Shown piece by piece: positions 26,092 to 35,678 of a DNA stretch of 64,000 nt. The notes beneath the pieces are model-generated. The model did not search any database. It saw nothing but the letters and a program-made list of their open reading frames with translations, and was not told where the DNA came from. Position 1 is the first letter of the stretch; each line of letters opens with the position of its first letter. The position numbers and the translations under genes are program-made. This stretch comes from an uncultured Flavobacteriales bacterium. Lineage in GTDB: Bacteria > Bacteroidota > Bacteroidia > Flavobacteriales_D > Sanyastnellaceae. Location: contig CALSMK010000013.1 in the NCBI GenBank assembly GCA_943787435.1, positions 1 to 64,000 on the forward strand. The letters run 5' to 3'.

Positions 26092-28002
26092 ATGCGCAAC
26101 GTTATTCTATCGTTGACTGCCCTTTTCGCAGTCTCGTTGGCCACTCAGGCTCAATACATTCAACTCGAGAACAACCACAAAACTCAGGCTCCAATGTCCA
26201 CCCAGGACATGACCGGAGAGGAGGTGATTCCCTATCAGCCTTTGACAGGCCACAATGTGGGTGACATCGATCACCTGCAGTCTCGTGAATTGGTGATTCA
26301 GCGTCAAATCATTGGCCTGACCCAGTATGACCTGCAGTCCAACTACGCCGTTGACGATCGTGTTTACAGTTCATCGAACGGGGTTAGCGCAGGTTGGATC
26401 CAGTCTCTGGAGACTTCGCCGTTCAGCGATCGGGGAACCGGATACAACTACAAAGACGCGGGTTCTGATTCGGATTGGGGAGAGATTCCCTACGACCGAA
26501 TTGAGGATGTGCGAATTGGATGGCCTTCCATGGGTCACCTTGGCAACGGTTCAGAATTCGCTTTGAGCCACGGCAGCACTGGAGGATTGGTTTTGGCCAC
26601 CCGCGACGCCGTCGGATATGGCAACTGGTCCACATCGACCCTGCCAGCCATGAGTGCCGAAGACGGAACCGACATCTGGCACCTGTGGCCCCGCGCTGCA
26701 GTAGGGGGTGCTGATGGAAACACCATTCATGCCATTTGTATCAGTGCCCCAGAGGGCAATGGTGGTGTGCTTTTGAACGGTCAGGATGGCGCGTTGATTT
26801 ACATGCGTTCAACAGATGGAGGAGCCAACTGGGACATGCAGACGTTTGCAGAACTCGATACGGCCTCCTTTGCAGGCGGTTTCGTGGCCGACAGTTATGC
26901 CATTCATGCCGACGGTGAGACCGTGGCTTTTGCCTGTTTCAATGGATTCGACGACTCTTTTGCCATGACGTCAACGGACAATGGAGAAACATGGAGTTAT
27001 GAGGTGATGGTGGATTTCCCCGTCGACAACTACATCGTGGATTCAGGAGCGTTGCTCGATACCACACTTGCGGATGACATCGATGCAGAGGGCAACGGAA
27101 TGTTCTTCAACACCGACCGCAGTGGTGACATTTTGGTGGATCCTTCAGGAGGTGTTCACGTGTTCTACGGTGCCATGTTTTACGCAGACAGCGACACCAC
27201 CGACGGCAACACCAGCTATTACCCCTACACCAATGGTTTGGAGTACTGGCGCCCAGCGATGGGGGCAGACAGCAGCATGACGATTGCGTTCGCCTACGAC
27301 ATTGACGAAAGCGGAACTTTGGATTACGAAGATGAGATTGCGGGGTATTTCGTGGGCATCAGCTCACAAGCCTCTGCAGGTTTGGTGGTGGAGTCCAACA
27401 CCATTGTTGTGGCCTACAGCGCGCTGATGGAGAACTTCAGCACGGGCATCCAGAATTACCGCCACTGCTACGTGGTGCATTCTACTGACCTCGGTGAGAC
27501 ATGGAACAGCGAGTCTGCCTGTGACGTCACCCCAGACCTGGATTTTGATCTGATTGAGGCGGTGTATCCATGCATTCCTTCTCGGATCCAAGACGGACAG
27601 TTGACCCTGACGTTCCAGCGTGACTTTGAGCCAGGCTTGCACGTGCGTGGTGACGAAGATCCCATTGACATCAATGACATTGTGGGCTTGACCATGAGTG
27701 TCGAAGACCTCGATGACTGCGCTGACGTTGACTTTGAGGACTACGTTGGAGTTGGAGAGATCACGGAAGTGGGCTTTGGCCTCTTTCCGAACCCTGCAGA
27801 CGCTGTGGTGGAAGTGGTGCTCGACGAGTTGCTCATCGGTGCACAGGTCAACATCCGCGACATGAGCGGGCGTTTGGTCCGCCAGGAGCGCGTCCAAGGC
27901 AAGTTGGCCCGCATGGATGTTTCTGGATTGACGCCTGGCGTTTATACCGTAGAGGTGAGCGGTTCAGGTGCCCGGAGCATCGAACGCCTGTCCATCCGTT
28001 GA
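26092..28002 (+). CDS. Secreted beta-propeller-like protein with T9SS sorting domain
   Basis: 636 residues. Signal peptide (LSLTALFAVSLATQAQ); a large central region with at least three Asp-box/BNR motifs (STDGGANW, STDNGETW, STDLGETW), as in sialidase-type propellers; and a C-terminal type A sorting domain from about residue 560 (FGLFPNPADAVVEVVL, NIRDMSGRLVRQE, LTPGVYTVEVSG). It is exported by the type IX system and released or anchored on the surface. Asp boxes alone do not show enzyme activity. Gap to psd is 49 bases without a clear promoter. Confidence 0.88.
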   Translation: MRNVILSLTALFAVSLATQAQYIQLENNHKTQAPMSTQDMTGEEVIPYQPLTGHNVGDIDHLQSRELVIQRQIIGLTQYDLQSNYAVDDRVYSSSNGVSAGWIQSLETSPFSDRGTGYNYKDAGSDSDWGEIPYDRIEDVRIGWPSMGHLGNGSEFALSHGSTGGLVLATRDAVGYGNWSTSTLPAMSAEDGTDIWHLWPRAAVGGADGNTIHAICISAPEGNGGVLLNGQDGALIYMRSTDGGANWDMQTFAELDTASFAGGFVADSYAIHADGETVAFACFNGFDDSFAMTSTDNGETWSYEVMVDFPVDNYIVDSGALLDTTLADDIDAEGNGMFFNTDRSGDILVDPSGGVHVFYGAMFYADSDTTDGNTSYYPYTNGLEYWRPAMGADSSMTIAFAYDIDESGTLDYEDEIAGYFVGISSQASAGLVVESNTIVVAYSALMENFSTGIQNYRHCYVVHSTDLGETWNSESACDVTPDLDFDLIEAVYPCIPSRIQDGQLTLTFQRDFEPGLHVRGDEDPIDINDIVGLTMSVEDLDDCADVDFEDYVGVGEITEVGFGLFPNPADAVVEVVLDELLIGAQVNIRDMSGRLVRQERVQGKLARMDVSGLTPGVYTVEVSGSGARSIERLSIR

Positions 28003-29312
28003 GTCCTGTGTCATCCAGGCGGTTGGAGGTGGAGGTGTTGTCCATCGGCGATGAATTGCTGATTGGACAAACCGTGAACACCAACGCCGCCTGGATGGGC
28101 CAGGCCCTCGAAGCTGAGGGCTGGCATGTCGGACGCTGTGTGACCATTCCCGATGAAAAAGAGGTCATGCTTGAAGCCCTGCGCGAGGCAGAATCGCGTG
28201 CGGAGTTGGTCCTCATCACAGGTGGACTTGGACCCACCCGAGACGACATCACCAAGCATGTGTTGTGCGAACACTTCAACACCCAGCTGGTGCGCAACGA
28301 GGCCGTGGAGCAGCGCATTGTTTCTTGGTTTGAGCGAAGGGGGCGAGAGATTCTCCAGGTGAACAAGGATCAAGCCATGCTTCCAGAAGCATGTGTGCTG
28401 TTGGACAATCCAAAGGGGACCGCCAGTGGAATGTGGTTTGACCGCCCCGGAGGAGCCACAGTGGCCATGCCCGGTGTTCCTTATGAGATGGAGCACATCA
28501 TGTTGCACGGTGTGCTGCCTCGCATGCGCGACCAGCTCAAGACAGAGGGCCGCGCTCCACTTCGAGAGCACCGGTCCATATTGACCATGGGGACGGGAGA
28601 GAGTCAATTGGCATCGCGGATAGAGGACTTGGAATTGGACTGGAGCAAGCGTGGAATCAAGCTGGCGTATTTGCCCAGTCCTGGAAGCGTTCGGATTCGA
28701 TTGACAGCGGAGGCCGATGCGGTGGCTGATTTGCCCAGTGCTCACCATTTGTTGGTCGAGAGATTGACGGAGTTTTTGGTCTCTGAAACGGGGGAGACTG
28801 TGGAGGAGGCATTGGCTGAACTTTGGAGAAACCATGGTTGGACTTTGGCGGTGGCCGAAAGTTGTACTGGAGGAGGGCTGGGAGCGACCTTGGTGTCTCG
28901 TCCAGGAGCGAGTGCATTTTTTCTGGGGGGGGTCCAATCCTATTCCAATTCAGCCAAAGTGGACCTTTTGGGGGTTCCCGCAGCCATGATTGAGCGCCAT
29001 GGGGCGGTATCTCACCCCGTCGCATGTGCCATGGCAGAAGGAGCGAGGGCGCGATTGAATGCAGACTTTGGAATCGGCATCACAGGCATCGCGGGCCCTG
29101 ACGGAGGGTCCGATGAAAAGCCTGTAGGAACTGTTTTTATTGCGTGTTCGGGTCCTTCGGGCACGCATTGTGAGTCCCATCGATTTGGCCGGGATCGAAC
29201 CCGAAATTTGGGCATGACCATTCGCGCAGCATGCCGATTGGCATTGGAAGAAGGAAGGAATAATTCGGCAGTCTCGAATTCGGGGGCAAAAGGTGTTGCG
29301 GATTCGCTCTGA
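27999..29312 (+). CDS. cinA: CinA family protein (NMN deamidase / competence-damage-inducible type)
   Basis: 437 residues from TTG 27999 that overlaps the previous TGA; GTG 28008 is an alternative. N-terminal MoaB-like domain (VLSIGDELLIGQTVNTNAAW, LITGGLGPTRDDITK) and C-terminal PncC domain (AVAESCTGGGLGATLVSRPG, GITGIAGPDGGSDEKPVG), which hydrolyses nicotinamide mononucleotide to the acid form in related proteins. rpmB follows, the normal order in Flavobacteriia. Confidence 0.94.
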   Translation: MSPVSSRRLEVEVLSIGDELLIGQTVNTNAAWMGQALEAEGWHVGRCVTIPDEKEVMLEALREAESRAELVLITGGLGPTRDDITKHVLCEHFNTQLVRNEAVEQRIVSWFERRGREILQVNKDQAMLPEACVLLDNPKGTASGMWFDRPGGATVAMPGVPYEMEHIMLHGVLPRMRDQLKTEGRAPLREHRSILTMGTGESQLASRIEDLELDWSKRGIKLAYLPSPGSVRIRLTAEADAVADLPSAHHLLVERLTEFLVSETGETVEEALAELWRNHGWTLAVAESCTGGGLGATLVSRPGASAFFLGGVQSYSNSAKVDLLGVPAAMIERHGAVSHPVACAMAEGARARLNADFGIGITGIAGPDGGSDEKPVGTVFIACSGPSGTHCESHRFGRDRTRNLGMTIRAACRLALEEGRNNSAVSNSGAKGVADSL

Positions 29313-29326
29313 AAATTGCACCTTTG
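29296..29326 (+). promoter_or_regulatory. rpmB promoter
   Basis: TTG 29296-29298 and CACCTTTG 29319-29326 with 20-base spacer, overlapping the end of cinA; start of transcription about 43 bases before the rpmB ATG. Seven of eight -7 positions match. Confidence 0.55.
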
Positions 29327-29375
29327 CACTCCCGAAAAATTCGGAAACTCAAAAGAACCACTCAATTCAGGTCCC

Positions 29376-29618
29376 ATGAGCCGCATTTGTCAGTTGACCG
29401 GTAAAAAGGTGATGGTCGGAAACAACGTTTCCCACTCCAAGCGCCGTACGAAGCGTCGCTTTTTTCCTAACCTGTTCAAGAAGCGCTTCTTCATTCCAGA
29501 AGAGGACCGTTGGGTGTCCTTGCGTGTGAGTGCTTCAGGAATGCGCAACATCAACCGCTTGGGCGTGTTGGGGGCGATTTCAAAAGCCAAAGAGAAGGGC
29601 ACTTGGACCGAGGCGTAA
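29376..29618 (+). CDS. rpmB: 50S ribosomal protein L28
   Basis: 80 residues from ATG 29376. [39 protein letters not shown] and the C-terminal [15 protein letters not shown] are diagnostic for L28. In most Flavobacteriia rpmG and a DUF4295 gene follow; here a terminator follows at once and the next gene is convergent. Confidence 0.97.
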   Translation: MSRICQLTGKKVMVGNNVSHSKRRTKRRFFPNLFKKRFFIPEEDRWVSLRVSASGMRNINRLGVLGAISKAKEKGTWTEA

Positions 29619-29644
29619 GCCGGTGCATCTGAATGTCCCATTGT

Positions 29645-29673
29645 GAAAAAGGCCCGCTCAAGCGGGCCTTTTT
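29645..29673. terminator. Bidirectional intrinsic terminator
   Basis: GAAAAAGGCCCGC and GCGGGCCTTTTTC arms around a short loop, T-run on both strands. Ends rpmB and the convergent prohibitin-like gene. Confidence 0.92.
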
Positions 29674-29706
29674 CATTTCAGTCTTTTGGAACCCGTTGGA
29701 ACCAGA

Positions 29707-30528
29707 TCAGTTGTTGCCGAGAATGATGGGAAGGCCATCATCTCCTCCTCCAACCACAACCACTTTCGTGTTGGGGCTTTCTGCCAAATTCTGGGTGGCT
29801 TCGATTCCTTTCCAGCGAAGGAGTTCGTCTGAGATTCCCTCGGATACAATGTCCTGGAAGTCTCGGATGCCTTCGGCTTCGATTCGCTTCCGCTGGGCCT
29901 CTTTGGACTCTTTTTCCAAACGGAACTCGTATTCCAAGGACTCCTGCTCCTGCTGAAGTTTTCTCTCAATGGCGGCTTCAAGGGTTTGAGGCAAGCGGAT
30001 GTTCCGAATCAAAACGTCGTTGAGTTGAATAAAGTTGGCAGCGAGTTTCTCTCTGAGGCGATCTTGGATCTCGTCTTGGATTTGCTCCCTTTTCGAAGTG
30101 TTGATCTCCTCTGGGAGATACTTGGCAATGACTTCTCGCGAAACGGAGCGAACAGAAGGCACGATTACGTTTTCCTCGTATCCGCGTCCCCGTTCAACCT
30201 CGAGCGCACCCAAGTCAGAGAAAACGGGCTGGTGGAAGACGGTCATGTCCAATTCAATCTTGAGCAGATTCGAGGAGAGGACGCTCAGCTTTTGCTGCGA
30301 CTCATTTTGACGCACTTCGTAAACGACAATGCGGTCCCAAGGTGCCTTAAAGTGGAAGCCTTGTCCCATGGGGATTTCTGTGGCATCAATTCCTCCGCCA
30401 AAGGTCCTAAAGATGAGGCCAGCGTGGCCTGAAGGAATGGTGACGGTGATGGAGGACCAGCTGATCAGAAATGCGATAAATATGCCTGATCCGATGGCAA
30501 TCAGGCGCATGCGTGCGGGGTTGTTCAT
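29707..30528 (-). CDS. Prohibitin/SPFH-domain membrane protein
   Basis: 273 residues: N-terminal anchor (IAIGSGIFIAFLISWSSITV), SPFH domain (VTIPSGHAGLIFRTFGG, GFHFKAPWDRIVVYEVRQNE), and a long Glu/Lys/Arg coiled coil from about 170 to 225. It is expected to form large rings that bound FtsH in other bacteria. The C-terminal VVVVGGGDDGLPIIL is typical of Bacteroidota members. A -7-like TAGATTCG ends four bases before its ATG. Confidence 0.93.
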   Translation of the reverse strand: MNNPARMRLIAIGSGIFIAFLISWSSITVTIPSGHAGLIFRTFGGGIDATEIPMGQGFHFKAPWDRIVVYEVRQNESQQKLSVLSSNLLKIELDMTVFHQPVFSDLGALEVERGRGYEENVIVPSVRSVSREVIAKYLPEEINTSKREQIQDEIQDRLREKLAANFIQLNDVLIRNIRLPQTLEAAIERKLQQEQESLEYEFRLEKESKEAQRKRIEAEGIRDFQDIVSEGISDELLRWKGIEATQNLAESPNTKVVVVGGGDDGLPIILGNN

Positions 30529-30532
30529 GCCT

Positions 30533-30540
30533 CGAATCTA
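30533..30540 (-). promoter_or_regulatory. Putative -7 box abutting the prohibitin-like gene start
   Basis: TAGATTCG on the minus strand, four bases before ATG 30528, in the 36-base gap after the vWA gene. Matches TAnnTTTG at seven of eight positions. Confidence 0.4.
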
Positions 30541-30564
30541 CACCCTCCGAACGGGAAAAGGACG

Positions 30565-32664
30565 TTAATAAGTCCCGGCCCAACGTCGAACCATCCACTC
30601 CAAGGCCAACAGGAGAGTGAGGATGTAGAGTAGGGTTTTCCAGCCAATCAGATCTTGCAGTCTTTGGGACAAGGAAAGTTCAGGGGTAAAGCCCGTTGAG
30701 CGGGTGAGTGTTTCCGTCAATTCCTCCATCTGCTCGGGCAAAAAGGTCCGCCCACCGGTCCTCTCTGCGATGCGCCTCAGGCGGTCATGCTCGGCGGGTC
30801 GGCCGTTGAGCTCCAGTTGAATGCCTCGGATGTCCACATTGCCAGATTGGCGGAAAGGTTGTCCGGCGACATCTGTTTCTGCCCTCCATGTGTAGTTGCC
30901 TTTGGGTAGCCGTCCAGCGTCGAGGGTATATCCTCCGGATGGAGCAGAAGAAAACCTGAAGTCATAGGAGCTTCCCAAGCTGTCTTTTAAGGTCAGTGAG
31001 ATGTCAGCGCCTTGAAGGGGTTGCAAGGTGGCGTCATACACCCGGGCTTGAAAAGTGAGCCGTTGGTCTTCATCGAGAAGCCTGGGGCCATCGATGCGGA
31101 AACGGTCCACCCCTGGGTCCGAGGTCAAGTACTGTGTCACTTTTCCGATCAACTCGTCAAACCGCTCATGGCTTCCCGTGCGCAGGTATCCGACTTGGCG
31201 CCAACGCCATGACCCTTCTCCCAGAAGGACCATCATGCGCCCCTTTGAAGTCTGAGATACGGTGAGCAGGGGGTACTCAGTGGAAATGCCACCAATTCTC
31301 TGGTACAAGAGTGGAGTGTGCCCCGGGCCCCAATCCGCTTCGCCAAAGGGTGAAACAAGGGGGGGGACTTCAGCCAGCATGGTTTCCAAGGCATCATCCA
31401 ATTCGAAGTGGGGAAAAGCCGGATTCAAGCTTCCTTTCGGATCTGTGGTCAACCCTTGGCGGGTGGGGGAGAAGTTCAACCCCAATCCCAACTGCGCCAA
31501 GGCAGCAAAATCGGCTTCTGGATTCACGATGAGGCCCATGGGTACACCCGCTTCTTGGGCTTCGCTGTGTGCTTTGCGAACGGCATTGTCTCCCGGATCA
31601 AAGCCAAAGAAGTAAACGGCATTCCAAGGGTTGGTGCCCACAAGGTCGGCCGGATTCCAGTCGTCGATGGATTGTTGGACCACCTCATAATTGGCGTTTT
31701 CTGAGAGGGCATTCCCCCAAGCCCCTCGGTCTGGGTGAGGAGCAGGTCCAGTCAAAAGAATGCGTTTTCGGCGTTCAATGATGTCGACGGTGACCGTTCG
31801 TCGGTTGTTCGTTGTGTTCACTTCTCCCTCCACTTCTTCAATGGCCACTGAGTAGCGCTGAAGACCTGGCTTGGTGGCTTCGATGAGGAAGGTGACTTTG
31901 GAAGGGACCCCATTTTGAAGCACCTCGACCTCTTTGCGTTGTCGAACGCCAGCCCCTGAAAGGGTGACGCCAACTGAGCCTGTGTGCCCATTGCTTCCCA
32001 CCTCTACTTCAATGGGGAATTGGTTACCGAGTCCGGCGACATCATTGTGGAGCAATTGGTCGATCCGAATGTCTTTGCGCCAGGTGGTGTCTCCCAGACG
32101 TATGAAGTGCACGGGTGCGCCAAAGCGAACCCCTTCTGCTTCAGGATCACGACCTCGGTTGAATCGCCCATCTGTGGCAATGACCACGGCGCCGATTGGG
32201 CGACCTGCCCATTGGCCTTGCAGAAGCTCAAGCGGGGTCGACAAGTCTGTGATGGGGGCGCTGGATTCTGATTCTGCGTCCCACGGGGTCAATTCGGCCC
32301 CAAAGGAATAGGCTTTGAAGGCTGCACCCGGCTCGCCTTCTTGGGCGGGCAATTCGGTTAACCATTGATTCAGGCTGTCTTTCCATTGGGGATGTTCGTC
32401 CAAGACGGAAGCGCTTATGTCCTGTAGGACGAGCAGAGCAGGTTGGGTGGTGTTCCGTTCTTCAGTGCGGAGCACGGGGCGGAACAACAAGAGCACGAGC
32501 ACGGCCAAGGTCATGGCACGGAGTACACCAAGACCTGCCCTCAACCCTGCGTGGAGGTGGCGGTTTCCTCGGTCGATGCGGTACAGCAGTGCAGAGGCAG
32601 CCACCACAATGGTGAGCGCCAGCGCGACTTGGAAAAAAGGGGCGTCGAGAACGAGATCGCGCAT
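30565..32664 (-). CDS. vWA-type membrane protein
   Basis: 699 residues. Two N-terminal helices, then a von Willebrand A-like domain with the MIDAS start LQDISASV (DxSxS) and AVVIATDGRFNRG, Ig-like segments, a glutamine-amidotransferase-like part (about 290-480) and a final helix (LLYILTLLLALEWMVRRW). This is the architecture of large Bacteroidota membrane proteins related to BatA-type and DUF4159/GATase-like proteins; function unknown. Nine bases after fabG in the same direction. Confidence 0.75.
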   Translation of the reverse strand: MRDLVLDAPFFQVALALTIVVAASALLYRIDRGNRHLHAGLRAGLGVLRAMTLAVLVLLLFRPVLRTEERNTTQPALLVLQDISASVLDEHPQWKDSLNQWLTELPAQEGEPGAAFKAYSFGAELTPWDAESESSAPITDLSTPLELLQGQWAGRPIGAVVIATDGRFNRGRDPEAEGVRFGAPVHFIRLGDTTWRKDIRIDQLLHNDVAGLGNQFPIEVEVGSNGHTGSVGVTLSGAGVRQRKEVEVLQNGVPSKVTFLIEATKPGLQRYSVAIEEVEGEVNTTNNRRTVTVDIIERRKRILLTGPAPHPDRGAWGNALSENANYEVVQQSIDDWNPADLVGTNPWNAVYFFGFDPGDNAVRKAHSEAQEAGVPMGLIVNPEADFAALAQLGLGLNFSPTRQGLTTDPKGSLNPAFPHFELDDALETMLAEVPPLVSPFGEADWGPGHTPLLYQRIGGISTEYPLLTVSQTSKGRMMVLLGEGSWRWRQVGYLRTGSHERFDELIGKVTQYLTSDPGVDRFRIDGPRLLDEDQRLTFQARVYDATLQPLQGADISLTLKDSLGSSYDFRFSSAPSGGYTLDAGRLPKGNYTWRAETDVAGQPFRQSGNVDIRGIQLELNGRPAEHDRLRRIAERTGGRTFLPEQMEELTETLTRSTGFTPELSLSQRLQDLIGWKTLLYILTLLLALEWMVRRWAGTY

Positions 32665-32673
32665 GGCGCGAAG

Positions 32674-33420
32674 TTACATCCGCATGCCCCCATCCACAGA
32701 CAGGGTTTGTCCGGTGATGTAGGTGCTCATGTCTGATCCAAGGAAGACGCAAGCATCGGCCACATCTTCTGGTTTTCCTCCGCGTTTCAATGGAATGGCT
32801 TCGCGCCAGCCTTGCACGGTCGCTTCATCTAAAGCCTCGGTCATCTCAGTCTCGATGAACCCTGGAGCAATGGCATTGCTGCGAATGTTGCGGCTTCCCA
32901 ATTCCAAAGCCACGCTTTTGGTGAACCCCAAAATTCCCGCTTTCGACGCAGCGTAATTGGCTTGTCCGGCATTGCCTTGAATGCCCACCACACTGGACAT
33001 GTTGATGATGCTTCCAGCTCTCGCTTTCAGCATCGTTCTCAAAACGGCTTTGGTGAGGTTGAAGCAGCTCTTCAAGTTGACCTGCATGATGTCGTCCCAC
33101 TGCTCCTCGGACATGCGCATCAGCAGGGTGTCTCGTGTGATGCCTGCGTTGTTGATCAAAATGTCGACGGTTCCAAAAGCTTCAACGACCTCTTTGACCA
33201 AGGTTTCACTTTCCGCCAGGCTTCCTGCATCGGATTTAAATCCCCGCGCGGTGCCACCAGAGGCGGTGAGCTCGGCCTCAAGTTCCCGTGCTTTTTCGTC
33301 GCTGCTGCGGTAGGTGAATGCCACGGTGGCTCCTTCTTTGACATAGCGCTGTGCTATGGACTTTCCGATGCCTCTTGATGCGCCTGTGATCAAGGCGATT
33401 TTTCCTTCTAGTAGGGCCAT
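32674..33420 (-). CDS. fabG: 3-oxoacyl-[acyl-carrier-protein] reductase
   Basis: 248 residues, classical short-chain dehydrogenase. NADP site GASRGIGKS, NNAG at about 88, catalytic Ser and Tyr-x3-Lys in MSSVVGIQGN and QANYAASKAG, and the FabG-type end ITGQTLSVDGGM. It carries out the first reduction of fatty acid elongation. It is separated from other fab genes. Confidence 0.93.
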   Translation of the reverse strand: MALLEGKIALITGASRGIGKSIAQRYVKEGATVAFTYRSSDEKARELEAELTASGGTARGFKSDAGSLAESETLVKEVVEAFGTVDILINNAGITRDTLLMRMSEEQWDDIMQVNLKSCFNLTKAVLRTMLKARAGSIINMSSVVGIQGNAGQANYAASKAGILGFTKSVALELGSRNIRSNAIAPGFIETEMTEALDEATVQGWREAIPLKRGGKPEDVADACVFLGSDMSTYITGQTLSVDGGMRM

Positions 33421-33474
33421 GTTGTGGTGTTCACTGCGACGTTGAGTGTCACAGATGGGTTGTGAAATATGGGA

Positions 33475-34266
33475 TTAAAGCAGATCGGCTGCTTCTGCAA
33501 TCAATTCTGCGATGTCCTTGACATCGATGTCCTTTTCTCGCTCGGCGTTTTTCACGCCATCGGTCATCATGGTGTTGCAAAAGGGACAACCTGTGGCCAC
33601 CACTTTGGCCCCGGAGGCCAGCACATCATCTGTGCGTTCGTGGTTGACTTCACGGTCTCCTTTTTCTGCATCCTTGAACATTTGTGCGCCGCCAGCGCCA
33701 CAGCACAATCCGTTCTTTTTGCAACGGCGCATTTCGACCAAGTCGGCGTCCAATGCTTCCAGGGCTGCGCGAGGGGCATCATATTCTCCATTTCCTCGGC
33801 CCAGGTAACAGGGGTCGTGAAACGTGATGCGTCTGCCCTTGAAAGGATTCCCATCTGAAATCCGAAGTCGACCGTCGTTGATCAGCTGTTGAATGAACTG
33901 CGTGTGGTGCAGCACTTCATATTCTCCCCCGAGTTCAGGGTATTCGTTTTTCAGTGTGTTGAAACAGTGCGGGCATCCGGTGACGATGCGCTTGACGCCA
34001 TATCCATTGAGCACAGCGATGTTCTGGGCCGCTTGCATTTGGAACAAGAATTCGTTTCCTGCGCGTTTCGCAGGGTCACCGGTGCAACTTTCTTCTGAGC
34101 CAAGCACGGCAAATGGCACGTCGGCAGCATGAAGGATGCGGGCAATGGCCTTGGTGATGCGTTTTGCTCGGTCGTCGAAACTGCCTGCGCAGCCCACCCA
34201 GAACAGCACTTCTGTGCTTTCTCCTCGGGCGTTCATTTCTGCAAGTGTGGGGACAGTCAAAGCCAT
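33475..34266 (-). CDS. CCG-domain Fe-S protein (HdrB/GlcF-like)
   Basis: 263 residues with two cysteine-rich CCG domains: VGCAGSFDDR and TGCPHCFNTLKNEYP in the first, FHDPCYLGRG, CCGAGGAQMF and TGCPFCNTMM in the second. Such domains hold a 4Fe-4S cluster in heterodisulfide-reductase-like and lactate/glycolate oxidase complexes. It starts 10 bases after the membrane Fe-S gene and together they form the two-subunit electron-transfer pair common in Bacteroidota. Partner dehydrogenase unknown. Confidence 0.9.
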   Translation of the reverse strand: MALTVPTLAEMNARGESTEVLFWVGCAGSFDDRAKRITKAIARILHAADVPFAVLGSEESCTGDPAKRAGNEFLFQMQAAQNIAVLNGYGVKRIVTGCPHCFNTLKNEYPELGGEYEVLHHTQFIQQLINDGRLRISDGNPFKGRRITFHDPCYLGRGNGEYDAPRAALEALDADLVEMRRCKKNGLCCGAGGAQMFKDAEKGDREVNHERTDDVLASGAKVVATGCPFCNTMMTDGVKNAEREKDIDVKDIAELIAEAADLL

Positions 34267-34276
34267 GGTTCAGAGG

Positions 34277-35650
34277 TCAGGATTCGGAGGAAAGTTCATC
34301 GGTCCATTTTCCGCGGTCTGCGGCGGGGAAAGCCCAAGGGGCGCCGTTGTTTTCAACGTTGTTGAACATGGCGGTGATGGGTTCAGGCGCTTTGGAATCT
34401 TCCATGATCAAGCTTCTGCGCATGTCCAGGATGATGCCCATGGGGCTGATGTTGATGGGACAGGCATCCACGCATGCCTGGCAACTGGTGCAGGCCCACA
34501 ATTCTTCTTCGCTGATGTAGTCACCCAGCAAAGCCTTGCCATCGGGAGTGTCAGCATGGTCGGTGCTGGCGTCTTTGGCTTTTCCGATTTCTTCAATCCG
34601 GTCACGGGTGTCCATCATGATTTTTCTGGGGCTCAGCAATTTCCCTGTGGCGTTGGCTGGACAAACCGAGGTGCACCGCCCGCATTCTGTGCAGCTATAA
34701 GCCTCCATGAGCTGCTTCCAAGTCAAGTCTGTGGCGTCTTTGGCGCCAAATCGCGCTGGCTCAGCGGGTACATCCCCTGCAGGTTCAGCGGGCGCAGCAA
34801 AGGGGTCGCCTGACATCATCAGGTCCACTTCCTTTTTCACAGAAGCCATGTTGTCAAGGCTTCCAGAAGGGGTCAAGTCGCTGTACCACGTGTTGGGGAA
34901 GGCCAAGAAAATGTGGAAGTGCTTGCTGTAAGGCACATACACCAGGAAGGCCAGGATGCCCACGATGTGGAACCACCACGCCCCTCGCTCCACGGCCACG
35001 ATTCCTGCATCGGACAACCCGGCATAAAGAGGCATTAGCCATTGACTGACTGGAAAGGAACCCGCATTGATGTAGTGATGGGCATCTGTCCAAACGCCTT
35101 CCAGAATGCGGGCTTGGGCAATGCCATCGGCTGCATTCATGGACAAGAAGGCAAACATCAGCAACACCTCGACGGCGAGAATGATGTTGGCATCATTCTT
35201 TGGCCACCCCTTCATTTCTGGGCTTCTGAAGCGTGCGATGGGAAGGATGTTTCGGCGAATGAGAAAAACCACGCATGCCACCAAAACCCCAAGGGCCAAC
35301 CATTCGAAGGTGCCAATCAAAAAGCCGTAAAGTCCGCCGAGGAAAGGCGCGAAAACCCGATGGGTACCGAAAAGTCCATCCACCAGGATTTCAAGAACCT
35401 CGATGTTGATGAGGATGAAGCCGGCATAGATGACTATGTGCATGATGCCGGCCACAGGACGCACGACCATTTTAGACTGACCCATGGCGACCCTGGCCAT
35501 GGTGGCCCAACGTTCACCTTTGCGGTCGCTCAAGTCGATGTCGCGTCCCAGATTGATGTTGCGCCGAATCTGAAGGATGCGTTTTCCAAAAAGGAATCCA
35601 GCGGTTCCCAAAAGGAGGGCGAAAATCAATTGTCCGACAAAATGAGGCAT
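34277..35650 (-). CDS. Membrane-anchored dicluster 4Fe-4S protein
   Basis: 457 residues. Five or six membrane helices in the first 270 residues (NarI/DsrM-like region with several His), then two 4Fe-4S motifs: CTECGRCTSVCPA and CTSCQACVDACPI. Together with the CCG protein it resembles HdrC-DsrM type quinone-linked modules. It lies 28 bases downstream of the MCE gene. Likely moves electrons between the quinone pool and a soluble partner. Confidence 0.9.
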   Translation of the reverse strand: MPHFVGQLIFALLLGTAGFLFGKRILQIRRNINLGRDIDLSDRKGERWATMARVAMGQSKMVVRPVAGIMHIVIYAGFILINIEVLEILVDGLFGTHRVFAPFLGGLYGFLIGTFEWLALGVLVACVVFLIRRNILPIARFRSPEMKGWPKNDANIILAVEVLLMFAFLSMNAADGIAQARILEGVWTDAHHYINAGSFPVSQWLMPLYAGLSDAGIVAVERGAWWFHIVGILAFLVYVPYSKHFHIFLAFPNTWYSDLTPSGSLDNMASVKKEVDLMMSGDPFAAPAEPAGDVPAEPARFGAKDATDLTWKQLMEAYSCTECGRCTSVCPANATGKLLSPRKIMMDTRDRIEEIGKAKDASTDHADTPDGKALLGDYISEEELWACTSCQACVDACPINISPMGIILDMRRSLIMEDSKAPEPITAMFNNVENNGAPWAFPAADRGKWTDELSSES

Positions 35651-35678
35651 TCCGATGGGGTGGGAGATTTAGTCGAGG

